A model generated the notes under the pieces. It made no database searches. It was given only the letters and a program-made list of their open reading frames with translations, and was not told where the DNA came from. From a virus, in the IMG/VR virus record IMGVR_UViG_3300036828_000363, positions 29,236-93,235 of that record: 64,000 nt of DNA, one strand, 5' to 3'. Each line of letters starts with the position of its first letter. Positions within the stretch are counted from its first letter, which is position 1. Shown one piece after another: positions 44,509 through 54,362 of this stretch. The position numbers and the translations under genes were made by a program.

Positions 44509-47500
44509 GTGGCATCTGGTACAACAACCCCGTTTTTAAGTCTCTATAAACCTTTCCGTGGTGAGGTTGGTTGGGACGCGGCAGTAAACCAGAATTTTGA
44601 TCTAATCGATACCTTTGCAGAAGAGAACTCTCAAGGTTCGACAGGTGGAGCAGGTAGTACTGGATCAACTGGCTACACCGGATACACTGGCTATACTGGC
44701 CCTGCCGGGAGTGGTGGAACTGGTTCGGGTTCTACTGGAGCGACTGGATATACCGGAACACCGGGAGCTACTGGTGCAACTGGTTACACGGGTTACACCG
44801 GAAGGACTGGCTACACGGGTTATACCGGGAGCCAAGGTACTGCTGGAACTATAGGCGCGACTGGATATACAGGGTACACCGGAACCGGAACCATTGGTGC
44901 AACAGGATATACCGGGTACACCGGGTCTCAAGGTTCAACTGGTTACACTGGCCCCGCTGGAGTAGCAGCGAATACCGGGCCAACAGGTTACACCGGGCCA
45001 GCAGGTGTTGGTTCAACTGGTGCAACCGGATACACTGGCCCCGCAGGTTCAGGTTCTGCTACTACCGGGCCGACTGGTTACACTGGTGCTCAAGGCGCGA
45101 CTGGTTACACCGGGAGTCAAGGTAATCAGGGAGCAACTGGCCCAACTGGTTACACCGGGAGTCAAGGTACTGCTGGAAGTCAAGGTATACCGGGAACTAC
45201 GGGTGCAACTGGATTTACAGGTTACACTGGAAGTCAAGGTACTGCTGGAACCATTGGCCCGACTGGTTACACGGGTTATACCGGGAGTCAAGGTACTGCT
45301 GGAACTCAGGGGGCGACTGGATATACAGGATACACCGGGAATACTGGTGCTCAAGGTTCTCAGGGGATTGTAGGGGTTACTGGGCCTCAAGGTGTCACCG
45401 GATACACCGGATACACTGGTGCGGGTGCTTTTACTGGTTACACAGGTTATACCGGACAGTCATCCACGGTCACCGGGCCAACTGGATACACCGGAACTCA
45501 AGGTACTGCTGGAACTCAAGGTGCAACTGGATACACTGGCTACACGGGATACACTGGGTACACCGGGAGTCAAGGTACTGCCGGAACACCAAGTACGGTA
45601 ACTGGGCCAACTGGTTATACAGGTTACACCGGGACTGCTGGAACCATAGGCGCGACTGGTTACACCGGATACACTGGTGCTCAAGGTTCAACTGGCTACA
45701 CGGGTTACACCGGAACTCCGGGTGGTGCTTCATCGACTGGTTCTACCGGGCCAACTGGTTACACTGGCGCTGCTGGTAGTGGTGGCGGTGGTTTTATAAA
45801 TATTCAGAGCCAACTACCTCAAGTTACTGGTACTGCTGCTGATGCAACATTATTCACCGCTTCGCTTACTGCTGGGGTGCTGACAAGTTCAACTAAGGTC
45901 ATAATCAAGTTTTCAATTTCTCACGTTGGTTCAGCTTCGTGTATCTATAAACTCAAATGGGGAACTGATTCTTTTACCATTTTAACTAGCACTGCTGCAG
46001 CAGTGGTCGGAGAAATAGGAATCACACTCGGTCTTCAAGGTCAACCCACTCAACAAGTGGTTTCTAGCAGTGTGCAACAAAATGCGCTTTCACCAACACT
46101 TACAGTTAATGCCGGAACTCAAGCTGCTGGTAGTGCAATTACTGTTACGATTACAGGGAATGTTGCAGCGACTGATAGTTTCACTCCACAACAGTTTGCG
46201 ATGGTTAGTGTTCTAGCTCAAGGGATAACTGGTTCCACTGGTTATACTGGTGCTCAAGGTACACCGGGAGCTACTGGTGCAACTGGTTATACAGGTTACA
46301 CTGGTGCTCAAGGTACTGCCGGAACTCAAGGTACTACTGGCTACACTGGTTACACGGGTTCTGTAGGCGCAGCTTCAACAGTAACCGGGCCAACTGGTTA
46401 TACAGGTTACACCGGAAGTCAAGGTACAGCGGGAACTCAAGGCCCAACCGGATACACCGGATATACAGGTGCTCAGGGAATTCAGGGTGTAGTAGGAGCG
46501 ACTGGATACACCGGATACACCGGAACTCAAGGTATTGTTGGAACTCAAGGTGCTACTGGTTACACCGGGTACACCGGGACTGCCGGAACTCAAGGAGTCA
46601 CCGGATATACTGGCTACACCGGATACACTGGAGCAGGAAATTTCACTGGCTACACCGGATACACTGGGCCAGCGGGTGCTGCGTCAACCGTTACCGGATA
46701 CACTGGCTACACTGGTTACACCGGATCAGCGGGTACTGCTTCAACCGTAACCGGGCCAACCGGATACACTGGAGCTTCATCTACCGTAACCGGGCCAACT
46801 GGTTACACTGGACTTATAGGCCCGACTGGTACTACTGGTTACACCGGAAGGACTGGCTACACTGGTTACACTGGAGCAGGAAACTTCACTGGTTATACTG
46901 GTTACACCGGGCCAACTGGTTACACTGGAGCAGGGAATTTCACTGGCTATACCGGCCCGACTGGTTACACGGGATTAGGCACTGATAATTTTACGCATGT
47001 TGTTTCTGCTGTTGCAGGAAAACCTACCGCCAGTCAACTAGTTTGTATTAGTACGGTAGCTGCTCCTGCTCAATTTCCTGCTGACTTCAACACTCCAACT
47101 TCTCAGGCATCAGTAGGTACTAATCCAACTGCAACTGCCGTCTACACCATCTACAAGAATGGAGTGCAAATTGGAACTTGCACATTCAATACATCAGGGG
47201 TAGAAACATTTTCTTCCAGTGGTTTAGTGGTAACTGCTAATCCGGGTGATAGATTAACAATTCTTGCACCAGCTACTCCAGATGCTACGATGGCAGATGT
47301 AAGTATTAACCTTGTCGCAACTCGTTCTGGTGTAGTCGCGCCAAGTACTCCAATTCCGATTTTAACTTGGAGAGGTGCTTACAATGCAGGCACCACGTAT
47401 GGAGTCAATGATGTAGTTAGCTACCAGAATTCAAGCTACGTTTGTATTGCTCCGTCTACTGGAAATCTTCCGACCAATACTTCGTTCTGGGCTTTGATGG

Positions 47501-48261
47501 CTCAAGCAGGTGCGACTGGTTATACGGGTTACACCGGATACACTGGAGCTTCATCTACCGTAACCGGGCCAACTGGTTACACTGGGTCTGCTGGAACACC
47601 AAGTACAGTAACTGGCCCGACTGGATATACTGGCCCTGCCGGAACTCAAGGTACGACTGGTTATACTGGTTACACTGGTGTTGCAGGTTCCGCGTCAGCT
47701 ACTGGTGCGACTGGTTATACTGGTGCTGGTGTCGGTACGGGCGGAGCTGCGCTACTTTCGGCGACTGCCGCAATCAGTCAAACGGAAACAATTGCAGTAA
47801 AAACTCCTGCACTTGCTGCAAATAGATTAATTGCAGGTACTGTTCTTCAGTGTCATATGCTGGGTACTGCTACTGGTGGTAATGCTTCCCAGCCGGTGTT
47901 TACAATGCGTTGGGGAACTTTGGGTACGACATCAGATACAGCAGTATGTACTTTTACATTCGCCGTTCAAGCTACAACAGGAACTAGCATTCCTTGGGCT
48001 ATCCAAATCATGTTCACGGTTAGAACCGTTGGTGCTGCTGGCACAGGAATGGCGATGGCCATATTGTTAAATACAAGCGGTGCGGCAGTTGGTACAGCTT
48101 GTACTGGTATATCTCTTGTTCCCGTTCAGATTATTCAACCAGCGATGAGTGCCTTCGACACGACAATAGCGAATGGCATCTTATCATTTTCTATTAAAAC
48201 TGGTAATGCTTCAAATACAATCACTGCTAGTGAAGCAATCATAGAGGTAGTGAATAACTAA
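44509..48261 (+). CDS. giant collagen-like fibre protein
   Basis: 1250 residues from GTG 44509 (AGAGGG about 8 nt upstream). N-terminus [32 protein letters not shown] matches the anchor of the 41249 protein. Two long G-x-y blocks (about 45-425 and 575-825, mostly [10 protein letters not shown]) flank a beta domain ([21 protein letters not shown]...). The [27 protein letters not shown] carbohydrate-binding-like part is shared with 41249, and the C-terminal ~180 residues form a separate beta tip. Repeats with Tyr at y are unusual; collagen has Pro there. The DNA has strong 9- and 18-nt periodicity. Confidence 0.78.
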   Translation: MASGTTTPFLSLYKPFRGEVGWDAAVNQNFDLIDTFAEENSQGSTGGAGSTGSTGYTGYTGYTGPAGSGGTGSGSTGATGYTGTPGATGATGYTGYTGRTGYTGYTGSQGTAGTIGATGYTGYTGTGTIGATGYTGYTGSQGSTGYTGPAGVAANTGPTGYTGPAGVGSTGATGYTGPAGSGSATTGPTGYTGAQGATGYTGSQGNQGATGPTGYTGSQGTAGSQGIPGTTGATGFTGYTGSQGTAGTIGPTGYTGYTGSQGTAGTQGATGYTGYTGNTGAQGSQGIVGVTGPQGVTGYTGYTGAGAFTGYTGYTGQSSTVTGPTGYTGTQGTAGTQGATGYTGYTGYTGYTGSQGTAGTPSTVTGPTGYTGYTGTAGTIGATGYTGYTGAQGSTGYTGYTGTPGGASSTGSTGPTGYTGAAGSGGGGFINIQSQLPQVTGTAADATLFTASLTAGVLTSSTKVIIKFSISHVGSASCIYKLKWGTDSFTILTSTAAAVVGEIGITLGLQGQPTQQVVSSSVQQNALSPTLTVNAGTQAAGSAITVTITGNVAATDSFTPQQFAMVSVLAQGITGSTGYTGAQGTPGATGATGYTGYTGAQGTAGTQGTTGYTGYTGSVGAASTVTGPTGYTGYTGSQGTAGTQGPTGYTGYTGAQGIQGVVGATGYTGYTGTQGIVGTQGATGYTGYTGTAGTQGVTGYTGYTGYTGAGNFTGYTGYTGPAGAASTVTGYTGYTGYTGSAGTASTVTGPTGYTGASSTVTGPTGYTGLIGPTGTTGYTGRTGYTGYTGAGNFTGYTGYTGPTGYTGAGNFTGYTGPTGYTGLGTDNFTHVVSAVAGKPTASQLVCISTVAAPAQFPADFNTPTSQASVGTNPTATAVYTIYKNGVQIGTCTFNTSGVETFSSSGLVVTANPGDRLTILAPATPDATMADVSINLVATRSGVVAPSTPIPILTWRGAYNAGTTYGVNDVVSYQNSSYVCIAPSTGNLPTNTSFWALMAQAGATGYTGYTGYTGASSTVTGPTGYTGSAGTPSTVTGPTGYTGPAGTQGTTGYTGYTGVAGSASATGATGYTGAGVGTGGAALLSATAAISQTETIAVKTPALAANRLIAGTVLQCHMLGTATGGNASQPVFTMRWGTLGTTSDTAVCTFTFAVQATTGTSIPWAIQIMFTVRTVGAAGTGMAMAILLNTSGAAVGTACTGISLVPVQIIQPAMSAFDTTIANGILSFSIKTGNASNTITASEAIIEVVNN

Positions 48262-48287
48262 GACTTTCAATGGATAAGGTATAGAAT

Positions 48288-50246
48288 ATGGCATTCAAAA
48301 CTAGAACCGTAAAATCCTTTACAGCACACAACGTCACAACGGCTCCTGATTACAACAAGGCAAACTATCCAGACTTGTTTACTGGCAGAACAAACCATGA
48401 TGGGAATTGGTTATCTGTTGATTCGAAATGGTTTGATGACTCGGAGAACGCAGCAGCACCGATGACTATCAGCAAAGAATCTGTCCGAAATTTGATGCCT
48501 TCAGGTTGGACAGGGCGTATTGCGATGCATTCGATGTTGTGGTGGGGGCGTTCAAATCATCCTGATATCGGGGTGAATGATACTGATCCTGCTACAATCA
48601 AAAACATCGTGCAGGACATGATTGACCGTGGCTATGACGTTCTCATCCCGGATTGGTATCACCCAACGAAAACCACTTGCACAAATGATGCAACAGTTGA
48701 TCTATGGGTGACTGAGTGTAACAATCTGGGTTTGAATTTTATGATCATGATTGACCAGCAGTATTTCGGCAATCAAGGTAGTACATCCGCCACAATGCAA
48801 GCGGATATCATCATGGCAATCAACCATGTGATGGATCGCTACGCTTCAAATCCGAAGTATGAGCACTACATGTTCAACGGTGAATCCCGTCCCATGCTCT
48901 TACTTTGGAATGTAGCTTCAGTTGCTGGTAAGAATGTGGATTGGAATAAAGTAAGCGATGGAGTTAGATCACATTCCAATCCTCTCTTGATCCATTATCA
49001 AGCGAATGGATTCAACGTAGCAAAGAGTGACGGAAGTCTGTCTTGGCTCGATTCAAATGCAGATAGTGCTGCGAGTCCGTCTGGTAGTGACTACTTAACA
49101 AAAAGCTTTCTGCCAGCTTGTACTTCACACCCTAATCAAATTCACATCAGCTCCTGCTGGCCGGGGTTTAATGGAACACTTACAGGGAGTGTTAATTGGT
49201 CGCTGGAAAAATATATCAGTCAGAACGGCGGACAGACTTGGCTGGATACTTGGAAAGTGAATGCGGACTATGTTGAGAACGGTGGGCGGATTGATTTTCT
49301 TGCCACCATCATACTTGATGACTTTGAAGAAGGTTCAGCCGTCCAAGGTGGTATCAGAACAAAGCTTGGGATAAATACAAGTTTGTCTGGTGATCTATTG
49401 AGTTTTACAGTCACCGGAAATGAAAACACCGTTCGCCAGTATAACTTGTGGGGAACTACTGACGGTGAAACCGCTTACCTACTTGCTACAGTCATGCCCG
49501 GAGATGCGAAGCAATTTGATTTGAGTAAAGTCTCGGTTCCTGTAGCTGGTAACTACACGTTGTATGTCGAAGTTCAGGGCATGCCTAGTTTGGAGAGTAA
49601 GATGGCACAAGAAAAGTTCGAGAATATTCCTCTCGGTGATTCGACTGGCCCAACTGGCCCTAATCCTAGTCCGATTGGCCCTACAGGCCCAACTGGTTAC
49701 ACCGGATATACTGGGCCAGCGGGTTCAGGTGGTTCAGGTGGAACTGATAGTTTAGATGTGAAGACTTCGACTACAACCGCTTCTGCGTCAACCACTAAAG
49801 ATCAAAACTTATATGTTGGGCCGGCTATGCCTGCGGGTTACTTGGATGTAGTTGGCAGAGGTTTGAAAGTCCATGCTTTCGGGACGGTTCGTGCTTCGAC
49901 ATCTTTTCAGATGAGATTAGTGGTACAGAATGTTACAACACTACTTAGCTTCTCCCCTCAAACTGTGCCATCATCGTCAAGTGATTATCCGTGGGAAGCT
50001 GACTTCACAATCATTCGCCGCTCAACTGGGCCTAAGGGTGTTTGCTCTGTAGCCGGCAATCTGATGCTTGCTCAAGCATCTAGTGGTAAGACGAATGTAC
50101 CAAAGGCCGATGTCAATCAAGTGGTGACCAACCCGGTTGACTTATCCGTCCAGCAAACAATCATGATCGTAGGCACCTTCAGTTCCTCGTCTAGTAATAA
50201 TTCCTTCACCGTGAATGGCGGGGAGATGGTAAAGTTTGGTAACTAG
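48288..50246 (+). CDS. glycosidase-like protein with collagen linker and fibre tip
   Basis: 652 residues. Residues 1-450 are a paralogue of the 39858 enzyme (same [42 protein letters not shown] blocks). A short G-x-y linker ([26 protein letters not shown], about 455-480) then joins the tip found at the C-terminus of the 41249 fibre (DVKTSTTTAS... SFTVNGGEMVKFGN). It is thus a chimera of enzyme and receptor-binding tip, probably made by recombination in this cluster. The shorter 39858 enzyme lacks the tip. Confidence 0.68.
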   Translation: MAFKTRTVKSFTAHNVTTAPDYNKANYPDLFTGRTNHDGNWLSVDSKWFDDSENAAAPMTISKESVRNLMPSGWTGRIAMHSMLWWGRSNHPDIGVNDTDPATIKNIVQDMIDRGYDVLIPDWYHPTKTTCTNDATVDLWVTECNNLGLNFMIMIDQQYFGNQGSTSATMQADIIMAINHVMDRYASNPKYEHYMFNGESRPMLLLWNVASVAGKNVDWNKVSDGVRSHSNPLLIHYQANGFNVAKSDGSLSWLDSNADSAASPSGSDYLTKSFLPACTSHPNQIHISSCWPGFNGTLTGSVNWSLEKYISQNGGQTWLDTWKVNADYVENGGRIDFLATIILDDFEEGSAVQGGIRTKLGINTSLSGDLLSFTVTGNENTVRQYNLWGTTDGETAYLLATVMPGDAKQFDLSKVSVPVAGNYTLYVEVQGMPSLESKMAQEKFENIPLGDSTGPTGPNPSPIGPTGPTGYTGYTGPAGSGGSGGTDSLDVKTSTTTASASTTKDQNLYVGPAMPAGYLDVVGRGLKVHAFGTVRASTSFQMRLVVQNVTTLLSFSPQTVPSSSSDYPWEADFTIIRRSTGPKGVCSVAGNLMLAQASSGKTNVPKADVNQVVTNPVDLSVQQTIMIVGTFSSSSSNNSFTVNGGEMVKFGN

Positions 50247-50263
50247 GAAATGAGGTTAACTAA

Positions 50264-53200
50264 TTGAATCCCCTTTTTAGTATTGTGCTAATCGCAAAAA
50301 ATGAAGTGAGTAGTCTGCCTCGTTTACTTTCTTCACTGAGTGATTTTCAAGCAAGGCAAGGAGAAGTAGTCCTTGTGGATACCGGGTCAACCGATGGAAC
50401 ACCGGATAAAGCGCGTTCTCTCGGTTGTATCGTGTTTGAAGTAGGCGATCAATTTATCACTACCATCAATACGAATTTCGCGAAGCAGATAAACCATAAG
50501 TTCGTTGTGGGTGGAGAAGCTCCGGTAGTGAATCCCGGAGATAAGATATTCAACTTTTCTGCGGCGCGTAATTTTGCTGCGTCCTGCGCGACTACAGACT
50601 ACGTATCTTTCGCGGATTGCGATGAGAAGTTTACGACATTGGATATCGATGCTATCAATGAACTGATTCAAAAAGGCATCGGACAGTTCGAGTATAACTT
50701 CTGCTTCAGTCATGATCAGTTTGGCAACCCTGCAATGAAATTCATCCAGAGCAAATTCTATGACCGTAGATTGCTGCAATGGAGAAACATAGTTCATGAG
50801 GTACTTTCCCCTCGGGATGTTTCGGTAGGAGATGCGAAAAGAGCTTTGTTACCGGAAAGCACTCTCTATCTAGAGCATTGGCAGGAGCCGAATCGTGATC
50901 ATCGTCCAAAATATCTGGTAGGACTCGCGTATGACGCTTTTATGAATCCGTCAGAAGATCGCCAGAGTCATTATCTTGGTCGTGAACTACTTTGGACAGG
51001 TCATCCGAAGTCAGCTATTCATGAGTTAACTCGGCATGTAGCTATGAATCGTTGGGATGCTGAGCGTGCTCAGAGTTTGATTTTTATGGGAGATGCCTAT
51101 GGCATTATTAACCAGCCGGAGAAACAGGTCGAAGCTTACAACAAGGCGTTCTATATCGATTGCAGTCGTAGAGAATCCTTACTACGACTCGCCAACTTCT
51201 ACAAACACAATCAAAACTTTCAGGCCACTGCCTGCTATGCTTCCGCCGCTTTGGAGATTCCTTGGAACGGATACTACGCAAATGACCATCGTCACTATAC
51301 CTCGGAACCTCACGCGCTTCTTTACTGGGCAAACGGTTGGATGGGGAAAATAGACAAGGCGAAGGAGCATCTGATGAAAGCTCTTGAATACGAACCGTTC
51401 AACCCGGATTTTCATCGTGATACGAGGTTTTACTTTGCTTACGCTGATCCTTGTATTGAAGGTTGGATGACTTACTCGGAGCTTTTGTGGCTCTATGAGA
51501 CTGCGTCTACTGTGCAGTCTATCGTGGAACTGGGAAGTTGGCAGGGTAAGTCTACTCATGCTTTATGCTCTGGGTGTCCTCACGGTTTGATTACTGCTAT
51601 CGATCATTTTCAGGGTTCGGATGACGAACGGGACTTGACGAAAGAAGCAGCGAAGACAATGGATGTGTACGGTAACTTTCTTAAGAACATGGCACCATTT
51701 CGTAACATCAAGGTCAATGCGAAGAATGTGGAATGGGCAGCGGGAGATTATCCGGATGGCGCGTTCGACATGGTGTTCATTGATGCGGAGCACTCTTATT
51801 CTGCGGTTCGTCGTGATATTCGGTTGTGGAAACCGAAGGCGAGGAAGATTCTTTGTGGACATGACTACAGCGACACTTGGCCAGAATTAAAGCAAGCGGT
51901 CAAGGATGAACTGGGGGAAGTAGAAGTTCACGCTACCATTTGGATAAAGAGGTTTAATCCGCCAACGCTAACTATCGATGAACTGACTGACAAGATCAGG
52001 AACAAAATTCCTTTCTCTTTTGTCAAACGTGGTGATGGAGAACAAGCCTGCATGAGAGGTGACACCGGACAAAATGTGGACGGTCAATCGTACTCAATTG
52101 AACTTGCAGAGAAGCTACGCGAGTCATTCCGCTATCTACAAGGTCGTGCTTATGTTGTAGACTTCGATAATCAACAAGAATACAACATGCTTCTTCATCG
52201 GACTGACTCTAATCTTGACGCGGTCAAAAACTTTTGGATGACAGTCAAAGATCGTGATCCAAAAAAGAAAGTATTCGTTGGCCCGATTGATTTGTATCGA
52301 GGTGGTGTTGGCGATCTACTACAAATTGAGAAGCTCGTAGCAGTTAGTCCTCATGACGCGTTTGGGCAAAATAGCTCGGTGATGCAATCATTAGTTAAGT
52401 GCTTAATTGAGATAGGAGATGACGTAATTTTCATTTTCTGTGCGGGACTCGCGTCCAAAGTTTGGATTGCGGAGCTTATGAAGATTCATCCCGTTACCTG
52501 TATTGATGCAGGTAGTAGCTTCGATCCAATTTTCCTGTATCAAAGTAGAACATACCAAGCAGATAGGGAAACGCTACATAGGTTGTACGGTTTGTCAGAA
52601 ACACCACAAAGTCCAGTCCGGGTAAAGCTTATTAAAAAAGAGCCGAGAGTTTCAATCGTAAAAGAGCCGATGGTTTCAATCGTGATTCCGACTGTCCAGC
52701 CGGAGAGAAAAGAAAAATGGCTTCGACTACTCGCGCACTTACCGGGAACCGTGGGTTACCAAAACTATGAAGTGATAACCATGCAGGATTCTCTTGAAGA
52801 TCGTAAGGGTTGCCCAGTCATGGTTGCACAAGGTGTGGAGAAAGCTACCGGAGAATTGATATTGTTTCTAGGCGACGATGTAGTACCGGAACAAAACTTT
52901 CTCCGTTACGCGGTTGACGCGATGATTAAACACTTCCCGGACTTCGATGGCCTGATAGGTTTGAATGACGGTAACTGGGGTGATCGCCTCGCGACTCACT
53001 GGCTGGCTGGTAAAAAGTTGCTTCCACTGATAGGTGGAGAGTTTTTCCACACTGGTTACAATCATGTCGGGTGTGACAATGAGCTAACTGGCCGTGCCCG
53101 CAAACTTGGTAAATACTTCTGGTGCAAAGAATCAATGGTACAGCACCACCATCCTTTGCACACCGGACACATGGAAGAAATGGACGAAGTGTACAAGGTT

Positions 53201-53284
53201 GCGTGGAATGAAGAGTCGGTGAGACGGGACAGGGAGTTACTTAAGCAACGGTCTGAGGAATTTGGATTTGAATTGATCGTATGA
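50264..53284 (+). CDS. five-domain glycosyltransferase/methyltransferase
   Basis: 1006 residues from TTG 50264 (GAGG 8 nt upstream). (1) 1-215: GT2 transferase, LIAKNEVSSLPRLL, VDTGSTDGTPDKA, SFADCDE. (2) 215-385: TPR-like helices (ERAQSLIFMGDAYGIINQPEKQVEAYNKAFYID). (3) 400-545: class I methyltransferase, IVELGSWQGKSTHALC, MVFIDAEHSYSAVRRDI. (4) 555-760: GT-D/DUF1792-like, FSFVKRGDGEQACMRGD...DLLQIEKLVAVSPHDAF. (5) 800-1006: second GT2, VSIVIPTVQPERKEKWL, FLGDDVVPEQNFL. Together they could build and methylate a glycan. Target (virion protein, DNA or host surface) is unknown. It overlaps the next gene by 4 nt. Confidence 0.8.
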   Translation: MNPLFSIVLIAKNEVSSLPRLLSSLSDFQARQGEVVLVDTGSTDGTPDKARSLGCIVFEVGDQFITTINTNFAKQINHKFVVGGEAPVVNPGDKIFNFSAARNFAASCATTDYVSFADCDEKFTTLDIDAINELIQKGIGQFEYNFCFSHDQFGNPAMKFIQSKFYDRRLLQWRNIVHEVLSPRDVSVGDAKRALLPESTLYLEHWQEPNRDHRPKYLVGLAYDAFMNPSEDRQSHYLGRELLWTGHPKSAIHELTRHVAMNRWDAERAQSLIFMGDAYGIINQPEKQVEAYNKAFYIDCSRRESLLRLANFYKHNQNFQATACYASAALEIPWNGYYANDHRHYTSEPHALLYWANGWMGKIDKAKEHLMKALEYEPFNPDFHRDTRFYFAYADPCIEGWMTYSELLWLYETASTVQSIVELGSWQGKSTHALCSGCPHGLITAIDHFQGSDDERDLTKEAAKTMDVYGNFLKNMAPFRNIKVNAKNVEWAAGDYPDGAFDMVFIDAEHSYSAVRRDIRLWKPKARKILCGHDYSDTWPELKQAVKDELGEVEVHATIWIKRFNPPTLTIDELTDKIRNKIPFSFVKRGDGEQACMRGDTGQNVDGQSYSIELAEKLRESFRYLQGRAYVVDFDNQQEYNMLLHRTDSNLDAVKNFWMTVKDRDPKKKVFVGPIDLYRGGVGDLLQIEKLVAVSPHDAFGQNSSVMQSLVKCLIEIGDDVIFIFCAGLASKVWIAELMKIHPVTCIDAGSSFDPIFLYQSRTYQADRETLHRLYGLSETPQSPVRVKLIKKEPRVSIVKEPMVSIVIPTVQPERKEKWLRLLAHLPGTVGYQNYEVITMQDSLEDRKGCPVMVAQGVEKATGELILFLGDDVVPEQNFLRYAVDAMIKHFPDFDGLIGLNDGNWGDRLATHWLAGKKLLPLIGGEFFHTGYNHVGCDNELTGRARKLGKYFWCKESMVQHHHPLHTGHMEEMDEVYKVAWNEESVRRDRELLKQRSEEFGFELIV

Positions 53285-53619
53285 GCGCGTGGGGATCATC
53301 AGCGTGGAGTTCTTCTGCGTGGAGTTCCGTAGAAGCGGGTTTAACGTTTGGCTACGGTGTTGAGCAGTGGGGTTTAACTCCTTGGGGTGGAACCGTAATA
53401 ATAGTTCCAGCTAAGTTCTTATCTGCGGTTTTTGTTGATGAGCAAGTACTAGATATGCAACTAGATGTCATTCACTTCTTGTCAGCTAGCTTTGTTGATG
53501 AGCAAGTACTAGATATGCAACTAGACATAATCCACGCTGTAATGATGTATTCGATGGACTTTCAATCGCTTCAAATTTCGGAACTGGAAGACGCCTTCAC
53601 TAATCCTAAAGGAAACTAA
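53281..53619 (+). CDS. small structural-like protein with Trp-Ser and tandem repeats
   Basis: 112 residues, ATGA overlap. N-terminus MSAWGSSAWSSSAWSSVE is W/S-repetitive, as in some phage tail or neck proteins. Two copies of FVDEQVLDMQLD follow 20 residues apart, encoded by a 35-bp exact direct repeat. The last part is acidic. Function unknown. Confidence 0.55.
   Translation: MSAWGSSAWSSSAWSSVEAGLTFGYGVEQWGLTPWGGTVIIVPAKFLSAVFVDEQVLDMQLDVIHFLSASFVDEQVLDMQLDIIHAVMMYSMDFQSLQISELEDAFTNPKGN
53431..53525 (+). repeat. 35-bp exact direct repeat, 60-bp period
   Basis: Copies at 53431-53465 and 53491-53525 are identical and in frame (FVDEQVLDMQLD). The 60-bp period keeps the codon phase. A fresh tandem duplication of one 20-residue unit. 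Confidence 0.85.
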
Positions 53620-53620
53620 A

Positions 53621-53962
53621 GTGCTTTACTGGAATAATGACGATAAAGTTGCAGTCAAAATCACGGATTTGAGTACCGGACTTCCTGTCACCGATGCACA
53701 AGTACTAGTGAGCTATTACATTGGTCGTGACCGGAATCATCCCGAAAAAGCGCCGGGAGAAGTGCTTCCCGGACTACAAGACTTGTTTCTATCGGCTGAC
53801 ACTACTCTCGGTGATGGTTGGTACTCAACTCAAGTTGAAAGTGCGTCAGTTCCCGCGCCCGGTGCCTATGTCAGAGTTACAGTTGCAACTACTCCGGCAG
53901 GTGCGAATGGTCACTGGGAAGACTTTGTTACAGTCGCTGTGAGAAGGAATACGGATAATTAA
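53621..53962 (+). CDS. Ig-like beta protein
   Basis: 113 residues from GTG 53621 (AAAGGA upstream). VAVKITDLSTGLPVTDAQVLVSYYIG...DGWYSTQVESASVPAPGAYVRVTVATTPAGANGHWEDFVTVAVR is a classic Ig-like or transthyretin-like sandwich (K-x-T-D-x-x-G-x-P-V-x-x-A-x-V). Likely a virion decoration or fibre-linking protein. Confidence 0.55.
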   Translation: MLYWNNDDKVAVKITDLSTGLPVTDAQVLVSYYIGRDRNHPEKAPGEVLPGLQDLFLSADTTLGDGWYSTQVESASVPAPGAYVRVTVATTPAGANGHWEDFVTVAVRRNTDN

Positions 53963-53967
53963 TTTCT

Positions 53968-54345
53968 ATGACCGCCCAAGAAGGATGGTACGGAGTTGAT
54001 TTTGATGGTACTCTAGTAACGATTCCGGATAAAGACATACGTGACGATCCTAGTTATGTTGGTGATCCTATTTGGCCAACTATCTACCGTGTACAACAAC
54101 GGTTAGCTGCTGGTCAAATAGTTAAAATCTTCACTGCCCGAGTCTGGAATGATGGTTCTGAAGAAAGACTGAAGGCGGTGATGATAGGTTATTCTGTCGT
54201 CTCCGCCTTTTGTCTGGAATTTTTTGGTGAAGTGTTACCGATTACCAATGAAAAAGACCCGTGGATGATTGAGCTAGAGGACGATAGGGTGGTTCAAGTA
54301 GGTAGGAACACCGGCTATCCGGTTGGTTGGAACAATGAATGGTAA
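53968..54345 (+). CDS. HAD-superfamily phosphatase-like protein
   Basis: 125 residues. Motif I is clear: GVDFDGTLVT (catalytic Asp pair DxDGT). IVKIFTARVWNDGSEERLKAVM supplies motif II (Thr) and a helix. ITNEKDPWMIELEDDRVVQV holds the acidic motif. Phage HAD proteins of this size can dephosphorylate nucleotides or sugars. Neighbouring sugar genes make a sugar-phosphate substrate possible. Confidence 0.7.
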   Translation: MTAQEGWYGVDFDGTLVTIPDKDIRDDPSYVGDPIWPTIYRVQQRLAAGQIVKIFTARVWNDGSEERLKAVMIGYSVVSAFCLEFFGEVLPITNEKDPWMIELEDDRVVQVGRNTGYPVGWNNEW

Positions 54346-54362
54346 TGAATGGCGAGGATACT

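Noticed and set aside
41249-48261. Eukaryotic collagen or contamination
   Set aside because: Neighbouring genes are phage genes, start sites carry Shine-Dalgarno-like sequences, the N-terminal anchors are of phage type, and the triplets are GYT/GPT rather than G-P-P. Collagen-like phage fibres are well known.
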